Below are positions 18,010-26,579 of a stretch of 64,000 bases of DNA, one piece after another. The DNA lies in NCBI RefSeq assembly GCF_011683955.1, contig NZ_JAAQPI010000005.1, forward strand, positions 186,001 to 250,000, given 5' to 3'. The stretch's first letter is position 1. Each line of letters starts with the position of its first letter. The notes beneath the pieces were generated by a model, which saw only the letters and a program-made list of their open reading frames with translations, had not been told where the DNA came from and ran no database searches. The position numbers were made by a program, and so were the translations under genes. Source of the DNA: Pseudomaricurvus alkylphenolicus (GTDB taxonomy: Bacteria > Pseudomonadota > Gammaproteobacteria > Pseudomonadales > Cellvibrionaceae).

Positions 18010-18381
18010 TGGCTTTCTGTTTTGGTCTTATAAAATGAATGAAAGCACTTTTTTGCGGTATATGGAAGCGTTGCGCCCTAAGGCCACAGGATCTTACGTG
18101 TGTTGGCAGAGAGGGTCTCAGGCAAATAATATGCATATATTTCAATGGGTTACGTTGTTTTCGGGAGTTGTTGTTGAAAACATGGTCGAAAAACTCAAAA
18201 AAACTGAAAATAAAGGAGCGGATTGGGAGGGGGTCTCCGTCTAATGTCAGATGCGTGCGAATCGCCGTCGAAGTCTCCGCCGTGGCAGTGGGGATGGGCG
18301 CTATTCGAGCTATTATCATAATAACAAGTCCGGTTGTTATCTCGTGGGAGTACAAGCCGGGCCTGAGGTTAAAAGTGTCCA
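18010..18381. other. Divergent intergenic region between the STN receptor and fecI
   Basis: This 372-bp gap has no gene that I can support. It contains the candidate ECF promoter at 18215-18242 reading toward fecI and a perfect inverted repeat ATAACAA-gtccgg-TTGTTAT at 18321-18340, about 40 bp before fecI, which could be an operator. Confidence 0.6.
18215..18242 (+). promoter_or_regulatory. Candidate ECF sigma promoter upstream of fecI
   Basis: GGAGCGGATT-N9-TCTCCGTCT. The GGAGCG and CGTC elements are 17 bp apart, matching the -35 and -10 geometry of ECF promoters. The same composite with identical spacing occurs at 20207-20234. Confidence 0.6.
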
Positions 18382-18933
18382 ATGAGACCATCGCCAGGTT
18401 GCAGGGTTGCTCCAGTGAGCCACGATGACAAAGGTGGGTTTGTGCGTGATGTGTATTTGCTCCATCGCGAGGAACTTTGCCGCAATATCGTCAGGAAGTT
18501 TGGTTTCGGCTTTAGCGAGGCTGAGGATATTGTGCAATCTGCTTTTGTGCGTTTTGCGGCCATGGAGTCGCCGGAGTCGGTGGAGAACCCCAGGGCGTTT
18601 CTCTACACCGCCAGCCAGAATATCGCGATTGACCTGAAGCGACATAATCAGGTTGCGCATAAGTATACGCAATACGTTGCCGGCAACGATGCCGAGATAA
18701 CCGACAGCCCGGGACCGGAGCGTCTGGAGGAAGGCCGCCAGCGGCTTGGCATTATCTCGCGGGCGCTCTGGGGTATGCCCAAGAAGCGTCGCCAGTTATT
18801 AATGATGAGTCGTTTTGATGGCTTGTCCTATGCCGAGATCGGTCGCCGGGTGGGGCTGTCGGAATCGGTGGTAAGAAAACATGTGAGCAACGCCCTGGCG
18901 GATTGTCACCGGGCGCTGGAGGCTCGAAGTTAG
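18382..18933 (+). CDS. FecI-like ECF RNA polymerase sigma factor
   Basis: A 183-residue group IV sigma factor. Region 2 spans about residues 28-95 (LCRNIVRKFGFGFSEAEDIVQSAFVRF, followed by PRAFLYTASQNIAIDLKR). Region 4 spans about 125-178 (MPKKRRQLLMMSRFDGLSYAEIGRRVGLSESVVRKHVSNAL). The FLY-T-A-x-N-x-A-x-D signature is typical of FecI. The stop overlaps the start region of fecR, indicating translational coupling. Starts at ATG 18382 or GTG 18415 are both possible; neither has a strong ribosome site. It probably responds to the divergent STN receptor through FecR and, by promoter motif, may drive itself and the receptor gene at 20334. Confidence 0.92.
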   Translation: MRPSPGCRVAPVSHDDKGGFVRDVYLLHREELCRNIVRKFGFGFSEAEDIVQSAFVRFAAMESPESVENPRAFLYTASQNIAIDLKRHNQVAHKYTQYVAGNDAEITDSPGPERLEEGRQRLGIISRALWGMPKKRRQLLMMSRFDGLSYAEIGRRVGLSESVVRKHVSNALADCHRALEARS

Positions 18934-18950
18934 TGATAACGGAAGTGAAG

Positions 18951-19991
18951 ATGCAAACAGAACAACTCAATGCGCAGGCTCGCGATTGGTTTACGTTGAT
19001 GCAGTCCGGCGCCGTGACTGATGTACAGCGGCAACAGCTGCAACAATGGCTGAGTGAAAGCCCGGCTCACGCGCAGGCGTATCGGGAGTATGAGGCGATC
19101 TGGAATGATCTGGGGAATTTGGCAGCGAGTGAAGAGGGGGAGGCGTTGCGGCATTCAGTGGCTCCAGGGATTTTCGCTCGGGTGTTTTCGAGCCTGGCCG
19201 CTAACACCGGCAAGCTCTTTGCGAGTATGACACCCACCGCTGGGGCAGGCGCGGCGGTGGCCGCTACTTTGGTCGTGGCGCTGTTGGTGCTGAGTTTAAG
19301 ACCTCAGCCGGTTGAACGGCAGAGCTTTGTGACGGCCACGAGTGAGGTTAGGGCGTTAACGCTTGAGGATGGCAGTTTGGTGACGCTGGGGGCGAAGTCG
19401 GAATTGAATGTCTGGTTTTCGGATGTGGGCCGGCACATTGAGTTGATTCGAGGGCAGGCTTTTTTTGACGTGAGCAAAGATCCGGCGCGGCCGTTTTGGG
19501 TGCAGTCAGGTGACAGCCTGGTGAAGGTGGTCGGGACGCAGTTTGATGTGAGGCGTGGCAGTAATCGCACACGGGTGGCGGTGGCGGAGGGCATTGTGAA
19601 TGTGTTTGCCGCGGTCGTACAGGGAGAGGATTCTAAACCCACCGGAGATCCGGTGGTGCTTACGGCCGGAAAATCGGTGCAGAAGCCGATGTATCGAGAG
19701 TTCGATGAAGTCAGTGATGTCGCTGTTAAGGATGTGGCCACCTGGCGGCAGGGACGACTGGTTTATCGCAAGGCGAGTCTTGCTGAGGTGGTGGCGGATG
19801 CGAATCGCTATTCCGAGGGGACGATTGCGCTGGGTACGGGGGCATTGAAGGATCTTGAGGTGACGGCGGCATTTAAAACGGATCAGATGGATGTACTGCC
19901 GGAGATGTTGGCGCAGATATTACCGATTGTGGCTTATCGGGAAGAAGGGAATCGGATTTTGATTATGCCTCGGTCTGGGGGTTCTGATTGA
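18951..19991 (+). CDS. FecR-like anti-sigma / signal-transducing protein
   Basis: A 346-residue inner-membrane protein. The N-terminal cytoplasmic sigma-binding part (QARDWFTLMQSGAVT, about 8-60) precedes one transmembrane segment (about 104-122, AAVAATLVVALLVLSL). The periplasmic FecR domain follows (LEDGSLVTLGAKSELNVWFS, RHIELIRGQAFFDVSKDPARPFWV, GTQFDVRR), and a C-terminal secretin/STN-like domain (LAEVVADANRY) contacts the receptor. ATG 18951 is preceded by GGAAG at five bases; frames opening at 18903 or GTG 18933 overlap fecI. It would hold the FecI sigma factor until the STN receptor signals. A strong terminator follows at 20014-20043. Confidence 0.92.
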   Translation: MQTEQLNAQARDWFTLMQSGAVTDVQRQQLQQWLSESPAHAQAYREYEAIWNDLGNLAASEEGEALRHSVAPGIFARVFSSLAANTGKLFASMTPTAGAGAAVAATLVVALLVLSLRPQPVERQSFVTATSEVRALTLEDGSLVTLGAKSELNVWFSDVGRHIELIRGQAFFDVSKDPARPFWVQSGDSLVKVVGTQFDVRRGSNRTRVAVAEGIVNVFAAVVQGEDSKPTGDPVVLTAGKSVQKPMYREFDEVSDVAVKDVATWRQGRLVYRKASLAEVVADANRYSEGTIALGTGALKDLEVTAAFKTDQMDVLPEMLAQILPIVAYREEGNRILIMPRSGGSD

Positions 19992-20013
19992 TTGTTGTTG
20001 CATTTTCCGGTTT

Positions 20014-20043
20014 AAAAAATCGCACTTTTCAGTGCGATTTTTT
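20014..20043 (+). terminator. Rho-independent terminator after fecR
   Basis: AAAAATCGCAC pairs with GTGCGATTTTT around a TTTTCA loop, followed by a run of T. It ends the fecI-fecR transcript and isolates it from the receptor operon at 20334. Confidence 0.88.
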
Positions 20044-20087
20044 TTGCCTGCATTTTTATGATTATGTGGAAGGAGCACTGAAACCAC

Positions 20088-20115
20088 TGTAGCAGCGGGC
20101 TCAGACCGCGACCGA
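20088..20115 (+). repeat. REP-like repeat, TGTAGCAGCGGGCT... type
   Basis: TGTAGCAGCGGGCTCAGACC followed by GCGACCGAT. It is a divergent member of the family found at 23239, 24949 and 25761. It lies in the 342-bp gap between fecR and the next receptor, which otherwise holds the fecR terminator and the ECF-like promoter at 20207. Confidence 0.65.
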
Positions 20116-20206
20116 TGCAAAGAGCCGGATTGGGACTAATTTGACTTAATCCAACGCCATTCGGGAAAGTCCGATATCATCGAGTTCAAACTTTTTTCAA
20201 AAAAAT

Positions 20207-20234
20207 GGAGCGGATTTCTACCGGCTCTCCGTCT
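20207..20234 (+). promoter_or_regulatory. Candidate ECF sigma promoter upstream of the TonB receptor/halogenase locus
   Basis: GGAGCGGATT-N9-TCTCCGTCT, identical in both boxes and in spacing to 18215-18242. It lies 100 bp before the receptor ATG at 20334 and reads toward it. It links this locus to the neighbouring FecI sigma factor. Confidence 0.62.
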
Positions 20235-20333
20235 TTAGGGAACGTACCAGCAGCATGCTACAGATCCGGATCCTGTACGTAACCAAAGTTGTTCAAATTT
20301 GTTGATCAAATTGCTCAAGGAGAGTTATTGAAT

Positions 20334-23141
20334 ATGTATAAGAAACACAAGCTTTCCAGTGCTGTACTGGCTGCGGTTACCGCTATGGCCAGTGCACAAT
20401 ATACAGCCGCACAAAGTGGCGAGGTTACAGAGTCTGACAAGGCTTTTGCCAATACCCTTGAAGAAGTGGTTGTACAAGGGATTCGTGGCAGTCTGCAGCG
20501 GTCTATGGATGTAAAGCGCGATAGCAGCGGTGTTGTCGATGCGATTTCTTCGGAGGATATCGGTAAGTTCCCCGATCAGAATCTGGCGGAATCTCTGCAG
20601 CGTATTACCGGTGTTTCAATCGATCGCGCCGGTGGTGAGGGTCAGTTGATTACAGTTCGCGGGTTTGGACCGCAGTTTAATACGGTGCTGGTGAATGGCC
20701 GTCAAATGGCGTCGGAGAATCAGACTCGCGCCTTTAGTTTTGACACCATTTCCGCGGATATGGTGAGCAGCATTAATGTTCACAAAACCTCTACTGCGAC
20801 TCAGCAATCCGGTGGTATTGGTTCTACGGTGAATATTGCTACCGCCAGACCCCTGCAGCTTGATGGTATGAAGCTGGTGGGTAGCGTCAAGGCGTTATAC
20901 GATGAAAACAGCGAGGAAACGACACCCGAATTCTCCGGTTTGTTCAGCAATACCTTCGCTGACGACCGCGTTGGTGTGTTGGTGGCGGTATCACACAAGG
21001 AGAGTGAAACCCGTTTGAATCAGGCTCAAGCCGATGGTTGGTTGGAAAATGTGGGAATACCGCAGGAGCAGTTGAATGGCGGGGCGGGGCACGACGGTAA
21101 TATCTTTTCTCCCCGTAACTACGATACCAAGGTGACGTTTGAAGAGCGCAGCCGTACCAATGCCAATCTGGTTCTGCAGTTTGCCCCTACGGATGAGTTG
21201 GAGTTGACGTTTGATGCGTTGTATTCCGATTTTGATATCGAAGCGGATGCCACGTCCTACGGCCACTGGTTTACGGGTCCGAACATCGAAAATGCGGTGA
21301 CTGACGAAAATGGTACTGTGATCGATTTGTACCAGGAAGTAGGTCTGGCGACGGATTTTCACGCCAAGCAGTTCGACCGTCTGACCGAAACCAAATCTTT
21401 CGGTTTTAACGCGGATTGGCACTTCAGTGATAATCTGAACCTGAAGTTTGACGCTTTCGTGTCCAAGGCCGAGCGCGAGGCCAACAACGGCGGCGGTAAT
21501 CAGTTGTCTTTGATCGGATACGCCAACCGGGTGCGTTTTCAATCCGACGATGCCATTCTGCCTTGGGTGAGCGGCTTCCAGGATCCGGCGGATAATATTG
21601 TCGATGGCGAGGGTATTTCCCGTCCGGTGTCTGACTATCTCGATCCGGCCAATGGTCGTGCTCATGTGATGTTGCGCCGGGGTTGGGAGGTTGAAGATGA
21701 TGTGCAGCAATTCCGGATGGACGGCCTCTGGAATGAGGGCAATGATACCGGTCTGGTGGAGGCACGATTCGGTCTGATGTTCTCCAATGAGACCAAATCG
21801 CTGACCCGGTGGGACAACGAGGGTGTGGGGATTCACTGTACTTTCTGTGGTTACCCTAATTCGCCGGATGTGCCGGATGAGTTTCAGACATTGTTTGATG
21901 CCGGCAGCGACTTTCTCGATGGTATCAGTGGTTCCGGGCGTACCCCTACCGTTTGGTTACAGCACAACGGTGAGCAGCAGTTTTCCTTTCTGGAGGATAT
22001 CAGCGGAGTCAGCTTTGACGCCGTTCGCCGTGATAATTCTTTTGAGGTCGAAGAGGAAACCCTGTCTGCCTACATGGAGATGGATTTCGCCGGTGAGATC
22101 GCCGGAATGCGAATTTCCGCCACTGCCGGTGTCCGCTACGAAAGTACGGATGTAAGGGTCGATGGTACCGAGTCTCCGATCGAGGGTCTGAGTATTCTGG
22201 ACCAGACGGAAATGGTGGCCTCCTTTGGTGCAGCGTCGCCCATCAGTGCAACCTCTGACTATACGGCTTTGTTGCCTAATCTGAGCGTCAATCTGGAGAT
22301 AACGGAAAATCTGGTAGCCCGCTTTGCCGCCTCTCGTACTCTGACCCGCCCGACGCTGGAAAATATGGCGCCGGTGACCAATATCGGTACGACTCGCCAG
22401 GGCGGCAACCTGACCGCTACCGCCGGGAACCCCGAGTTGCAGCCGTTCGAATCGGATAACGTGGACTTGTCCCTGGAGTGGTACTACGACGAATCCAGCT
22501 ATGTGTCTGTGGGTTACTTCCAGAAGGACGTCAATAACTTCATTATCAACGGTACCACCGACCAGACGTTTGTTATCAGCGATGGCAGCTTTCTGACTGA
22601 CCCATCAACGGGTGATGATGTCAACGCACCGGATGCCAATGATCAGGTGGCTGTATTTACCACCACACTGCCCAATAACGGCGAAGCGGCCACGGTGGAT
22701 GGCGTGGAGCTGGCGCTGCAGCATACGTTTGGTGAAACCGGTTTTGGTGTGATTGTTAACGCCACCCTGGTGGACAGCGACGCCGAGTTGGATGCCGCCG
22801 ACATTAACCAGAAGTTTGCCGTTACCGGTCTGAGTGACTCTATGAATCTGGTGGGCTTTTATGAGAAGGGGCCTTTCCAGTTCCGCTTGGCCTATAACTG
22901 GCGTGACAAGTTCCTGCAGTCTCTGACTCAGACCAACGGCGATGGTGTGACTCATGTGGATGAATATGAGCAGTGGGATATGAGTGGCAGTTACGAGATT
23001 AACGATAACCTGATGGTGGTGTTTGAAATTACCAACCTGACGGAAGAGATTGTGACCAAACACGGTCGTTTCGACAATCACTTTCTGTTGGCTGAAGACG
23101 CCGGTCGTCGTTTCGCTCTGGGGCTGAACGCCAAGTTCTGA
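20334..23141 (+). CDS. TonB-dependent receptor of the Xanthomonas/Caulobacter type
   Basis: A 935-residue receptor starting at ATG 20334 after AAGGAGAG; a TTG 15 codons upstream was not used. It has a signal peptide (1-26), TonB box LEEVVVQG (42-49), and a plug beginning GIRGSLQRSMDVKRDSSGVVDAIS and DIGKFPDQNLAESLQRITGVSIDR. That plug is the hallmark of the large TonB-Xanth-Caul family, which often imports carbohydrates or their derivatives. The barrel ends FALGLNAKF. It heads a same-strand series: halogenase-like protein, SapC, DUF6445, sugar porter. A terminator at 23158-23181 follows it, so downstream genes are probably expressed at a lower level. Confidence 0.94.
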   Translation: MYKKHKLSSAVLAAVTAMASAQYTAAQSGEVTESDKAFANTLEEVVVQGIRGSLQRSMDVKRDSSGVVDAISSEDIGKFPDQNLAESLQRITGVSIDRAGGEGQLITVRGFGPQFNTVLVNGRQMASENQTRAFSFDTISADMVSSINVHKTSTATQQSGGIGSTVNIATARPLQLDGMKLVGSVKALYDENSEETTPEFSGLFSNTFADDRVGVLVAVSHKESETRLNQAQADGWLENVGIPQEQLNGGAGHDGNIFSPRNYDTKVTFEERSRTNANLVLQFAPTDELELTFDALYSDFDIEADATSYGHWFTGPNIENAVTDENGTVIDLYQEVGLATDFHAKQFDRLTETKSFGFNADWHFSDNLNLKFDAFVSKAEREANNGGGNQLSLIGYANRVRFQSDDAILPWVSGFQDPADNIVDGEGISRPVSDYLDPANGRAHVMLRRGWEVEDDVQQFRMDGLWNEGNDTGLVEARFGLMFSNETKSLTRWDNEGVGIHCTFCGYPNSPDVPDEFQTLFDAGSDFLDGISGSGRTPTVWLQHNGEQQFSFLEDISGVSFDAVRRDNSFEVEEETLSAYMEMDFAGEIAGMRISATAGVRYESTDVRVDGTESPIEGLSILDQTEMVASFGAASPISATSDYTALLPNLSVNLEITENLVARFAASRTLTRPTLENMAPVTNIGTTRQGGNLTATAGNPELQPFESDNVDLSLEWYYDESSYVSVGYFQKDVNNFIINGTTDQTFVISDGSFLTDPSTGDDVNAPDANDQVAVFTTTLPNNGEAATVDGVELALQHTFGETGFGVIVNATLVDSDAELDAADINQKFAVTGLSDSMNLVGFYEKGPFQFRLAYNWRDKFLQSLTQTNGDGVTHVDEYEQWDMSGSYEINDNLMVVFEITNLTEEIVTKHGRFDNHFLLAEDAGRRFALGLNAKF

Positions 23142-23157
23142 CAGCCCTACACCTTGT

Positions 23158-23181
23158 GGCCGCCTATGGCGGCCCTTTTTT
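23158..23181 (+). terminator. Rho-independent terminator after the TonB receptor
   Basis: GGCCGCC-tat-GGCGGCC followed by CTTTTTT, 16 bases after the receptor stop codon. Confidence 0.85.
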
Positions 23182-23238
23182 CCACGAACACAGGAGAGAT
23201 GAATAGTTTTCAATTCATCCCATTTAGCACTATCCACT

Positions 23239-23263
23239 GTAGCAGCCCGCTCCGAGGGCGACT
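23239..23263 (+). repeat. REP-like repeat, TGTAGCAGCCCGCTCCGAGG... type
   Basis: TGTAGCAGCCCGCTCCGAGG followed by GCGAC, in the gap between receptor and halogenase. It is nearly identical to the copy at 24949-24976, and an inverted copy lies at 25761-25786. Confidence 0.75.
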
Positions 23264-23365
23264 GACTTTGGCAGCATTGCTTAGGCATCAGGAGATTGAC
23301 CAAATATAAATTGAATTAAGAAAAACAGAGCGAAGAAATACAAACAGATAATAAGAGGTACTAAC

Positions 23366-24910
23366 ATGAATAAACCCGTAAAGTCTGTAATCGTCGTCGG
23401 CGGTGGCACCGCCGGATGGATTACTGCCGGCCGTATTGCCGCCAAACATCGCTGCAGCTCTGAGTCTGCAGTGCAGGTGACGCTTATTGAGTCGCCAAAC
23501 ATTAATATCATCGGCGTGGGTGAGGGCACCTGGCCGACCATGCGCAATACCCTGATGAAGTTGGGAATCTCCGAAACGGATTTTATGCGCGCCTGCGATG
23601 CCACCTTTAAACAGGGCGCCAAGTTCGCCCGCTGGGTGGACGGCAGTCGTGACGATTTTTACTACCACCCATTAATGCTGCCCCAGGGCTTTGGTCGTGT
23701 TGACCTGTGCAGCTATTGGCAGGCGCAGCAGGGGAGGGAGTCTTTTTCCAATGCCGTTTGTTTCCAGGAACAGGTGTGTGAGCGGGGGTTGGCCCCCAAG
23801 CTGATCACCACACCGGAGTTTGGATCCGTCGCAAACTATGCGTACCATTTGGACGCTGGAAAATTTGCGCGATTTTTGCAAAATCACTGCGTTAACCAAC
23901 TGGGTGTTCGCCACATACTCGACGATGTCGTCGGTGTGCAAAAAGCGAAGAATGGCGATATCGAATCCCTTAAGACTGCACATCATGGTGACCTCAGCGG
24001 TGACCTGTTTGTGGATTGCACCGGTTTTCGATCCCGGCTATTGGGTGACGAAATGGACGTGCCGTTAGTGGATCGCAGTGACGTACTCTTTATCGACACC
24101 GCCATTGCGGTGCAGGTGCCCTACGAACAAGCGGACGATCCGATCGCGTCTCATACCATCTCGACCGGCCAGGAAGCAGGCTGGATCTGGGATATCGGAT
24201 TGACCCGACGTCGTGGTGTGGGGTACGTATATTCCAGTAAACATACGTCTGAGGAAAACGCCCAGGATACGCTGGCCCAATATGTGGGGCCGGCAATTGA
24301 GCAGCTGGATGTGAGGAAGATTCCCATACGCTCCGGTCATCGTCAGCTATTCTGGAAAAACAACTGCGTGGCCGTTGGCCTATCAGCCGGTTTTCTGGAA
24401 CCCCTGGAGGCTTCTGCACTGGTATTGGTGGAGCTATCAGCGGAGATGTTGGCCGAACAGTTGCCGGCCACTCGCGGGGTGATGGATATCTGCGCACAGC
24501 GGTTTAACGATACCTTTCAATATCGGTGGGACCGCATTATCGACTTCCTCAAGTTGCACTATATTCTCAGCAAACGCACGGATAACGATTTCTGGAATGA
24601 CAATCGCGATCCGACCTCTATTCCCGACAGCCTTCAAGCGCTGATGAGTTTGTGGCAATACCGCTCGCCGGGAGATCAGGATTTTACCAGCAACAACGAG
24701 GTCTTCCCGGCGGCCAGCTATCAGTACGTGCTCTATGGTATGGGTTTTAAAACAGAGACCGCCGCATATGCCCACACTCTGATAGAGCAGGAACTGGCGC
24801 GAGAGCAGTTTGGCAAAAACCGTATGGCAACCGAAAGAGCATTGGCGGGTTTGCCCCGGCACCGCGATCTGATTAACAAGATTCACGAGTACGGCTTCGC
24901 AGCGGTTTGA
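23366..24910 (+). CDS. Flavin-dependent tryptophan-halogenase-like protein
   Basis: A 514-residue protein of the flavin-dependent halogenase superfamily. The FAD-binding GGGTAGW motif is at residues 12-18. The lysine equivalent to the catalytic Lys79 of PrnA is K82 (TFKQGAKFARW), and the glutamate motif FLEPLEAS is conserved near residue 345. The diagnostic W-x-W-x-I-P is present as W-I-W-D-I-G (about 273-278), so the proline is replaced. Homologues sitting beside TonB receptors and SapC in Xanthomonas/Caulobacter-type loci are common and have no proven halogenation product. Whether it halogenates tryptophan, another indole or a sugar-linked aromatic is open. It uses reduced flavin from an unlinked reductase. 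Confidence 0.87.
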   Translation: MNKPVKSVIVVGGGTAGWITAGRIAAKHRCSSESAVQVTLIESPNINIIGVGEGTWPTMRNTLMKLGISETDFMRACDATFKQGAKFARWVDGSRDDFYYHPLMLPQGFGRVDLCSYWQAQQGRESFSNAVCFQEQVCERGLAPKLITTPEFGSVANYAYHLDAGKFARFLQNHCVNQLGVRHILDDVVGVQKAKNGDIESLKTAHHGDLSGDLFVDCTGFRSRLLGDEMDVPLVDRSDVLFIDTAIAVQVPYEQADDPIASHTISTGQEAGWIWDIGLTRRRGVGYVYSSKHTSEENAQDTLAQYVGPAIEQLDVRKIPIRSGHRQLFWKNNCVAVGLSAGFLEPLEASALVLVELSAEMLAEQLPATRGVMDICAQRFNDTFQYRWDRIIDFLKLHYILSKRTDNDFWNDNRDPTSIPDSLQALMSLWQYRSPGDQDFTSNNEVFPAASYQYVLYGMGFKTETAAYAHTLIEQELAREQFGKNRMATERALAGLPRHRDLINKIHEYGFAAV

Positions 24911-24948
24911 TTAGCCAACTCCCCGTGAGCTCAATTTGGGGCAATCCC

Positions 24949-24976
24949 TGTAGCAGCCCGCTCCGAGGGCGACCGA
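24949..24976 (+). repeat. REP-like repeat, TGTAGCAGCCCGCTCCGAGG... type
   Basis: TGTAGCAGCCCGCTCCGAGG followed by GCGACCGAT, between the halogenase-like gene and sapC. Confidence 0.75.
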
Positions 24977-25044
24977 TATCCGGTTGAGTTCAAACATTGA
25001 AATTTTGCTTAAGTAAGCGCATACAATACAGAGAGAAGACTATT

Positions 25045-25785
25045 ATGACTTGCCTGGTCTCACTACATCATAAGCAGCATCGGAATCTTCGGATTAACCC
25101 TCAGGCCGTTGAAACTCAAAACGCCAACCTGCATATGGTACCAGTAGTACTCAGCGAATTTCTAAAACTGGCGGTCCAGTACCCCATTGCGTTCACTAAA
25201 AACCGAGACACCGGCCGCTTTGTCTGTGTCGCCATGCTTGGATTGGAGCCGGGCGAAAACCTGTTTGTGCAAGAGGGAAACTGGGATGCTCTTTACGTAC
25301 CGCTTCAGGTTTCCAGGCAGCCCTTTTTTGTCGGGCAGGAATCGGGCAACGACTCCAATCAGGAAAAACTGGTGGTCTGTGTCGATACTGATCATCCGGG
25401 CGTGAGTGAACAGGGCAGCGAGAGACTGTTTGATGACCAGGGAAGCGACAGTCCATATCTCTCCAGTGCCAAATCGAAGCTGGCAGAACTGTTTCGTGGC
25501 GAGACTGAGATACAAGCATTTACCGATGCGCTGCTGGAGCTAAAACTGCTGCAGCCGATGCGCTTGGAAATCACATTGGAAAACCGGCAATCCCTGACAC
25601 TGCAAGGGATGTACACTATTGACGAAGAGCAGTTCAAACGACTGCCGGACGAGCAACTGTTGGATTTGCGCCATCGGGATTATCTGGCACCGATCCATAC
25701 CATGATCACATCCCTGGGGCAGATCTACGCCCTGGTTCGACGCAAGAACGCGACAAAACCAGTCGCTCTCGGAGCGGGCTGCTAA
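25045..25785 (+). CDS. SapC family protein
   Basis: A 246-residue protein matching the SapC family, named from an S-layer-associated protein: HRNLRINPQAVETQNANLHMVPVVLSEF, YPIAFTKN, LGLEPGENLFVQEGNWDALYVPLQV. ATG 25045 follows GAGAGAAG; the open frame also reaches a TTG at 24997. SapC genes recur beside TonB receptors and halogenase-like genes, but their biochemical role is not established. Unusually, the last eight codons and the stop lie inside an inverted REP-like repeat (25761-25786), so the C-terminal PVALGAGC is repeat-derived. Confidence 0.85.
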   Translation: MTCLVSLHHKQHRNLRINPQAVETQNANLHMVPVVLSEFLKLAVQYPIAFTKNRDTGRFVCVAMLGLEPGENLFVQEGNWDALYVPLQVSRQPFFVGQESGNDSNQEKLVVCVDTDHPGVSEQGSERLFDDQGSDSPYLSSAKSKLAELFRGETEIQAFTDALLELKLLQPMRLEITLENRQSLTLQGMYTIDEEQFKRLPDEQLLDLRHRDYLAPIHTMITSLGQIYALVRRKNATKPVALGAGC

Positions 25786-25786
25786 A
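25761..25786 (-). repeat. REP-like repeat overlapping the 3' end of sapC
   Basis: The minus strand reads TAGCAGCCCGCTCCGAGAGC followed by GACT, the inverse of the copies at 23239 and 24949. It supplies the last codons and stop codon of the sapC frame. Confidence 0.72.
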
Positions 25787-25842
25787 GAGAATAATGCCAA
25801 GTTAGCGGAAATATGTGTCATTGAATAGAGGTGGTAACAGGT

Positions 25843-26562
25843 ATGGACGGGTATAGCATCAGCGAGCATGCTGAGGTTCAATCCTTTCACGTGGGTCATG
25901 GCAAAGAGCCGGTGGTCGTTATCGACAATCTGCTGGAACATCCGCAAGACCTGGTGCAATACGCACTGGAGGGGCCTTGCTTTGAGCAGCAGTCCCAGGA
26001 CTTTTACCCCGGAATACGACAAGCGGGGCCGCAGAAGTATGCTCAGAAAGTCAGACGGAGTTTAGAGGAAAACCGTTATTTTGCCGTATTTGAGGCGAGC
26101 AAGGTAGATACCATCTCCTGTGTGCTCTCCATCGCCACCGTACCGCCAGCGAAGCTGCGCCCGATCCAAACGGTGCCGCATTTCGACAGCTGTTGCAACG
26201 ATTCCTATGCCATGGTGCACTATCTTTGCGCGCAACATCATGGTGGCACCTCGTTTTATCGTCACAAGAGTACCGGCTTGGAAAAAGTCCAACAACATCA
26301 ATTGGGCGGCTATATGCGTACCCTTAAAGCTGAGTTGATGGCGGATACATCCCACGCACCAGCATATATCCACGGCGATACCAATCAATTCGAACGCATA
26401 GGAACGGTGCCGGCGAAATTCAACCGGGCAGTGATTTACCGCTGCAGTTTATTGCATTCGGGCGATATTCAACCAGACTTGGGGTTGGCGCGTGACCCTC
26501 GCAAAGGTCGGCTAACCGCCAACCTGCTATTCACGGCTGCCGATCCCAGTTCAACCCACTGA
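25843..26562 (+). CDS. DUF6445 family protein, probable Fe(II)/2-oxoglutarate-type oxygenase fold
   Basis: A 239-residue protein of the DUF6445 type that accompanies halogenase-like and SapC genes. Possible iron ligands are HFDS (H-x-D, about residues 109-111) and the distal histidine in CSLLHSGDI (about 205), with a following arginine region (DPRKGRLTANLLF) suited to 2-oxoglutarate binding. This makes an oxygenase activity plausible but unproven. ATG 25843 follows GAGGTGG; a GTG at 25831 is an alternative. Its stop codon overlaps the first possible ATG of the transporter gene (TGATG at 26560), indicating translational coupling. Confidence 0.72.
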   Translation: MDGYSISEHAEVQSFHVGHGKEPVVVIDNLLEHPQDLVQYALEGPCFEQQSQDFYPGIRQAGPQKYAQKVRRSLEENRYFAVFEASKVDTISCVLSIATVPPAKLRPIQTVPHFDSCCNDSYAMVHYLCAQHHGGTSFYRHKSTGLEKVQQHQLGGYMRTLKAELMADTSHAPAYIHGDTNQFERIGTVPAKFNRAVIYRCSLLHSGDIQPDLGLARDPRKGRLTANLLFTAADPSSTH

Positions 26563-26579
26563 TGACCAGGGTATTTACT

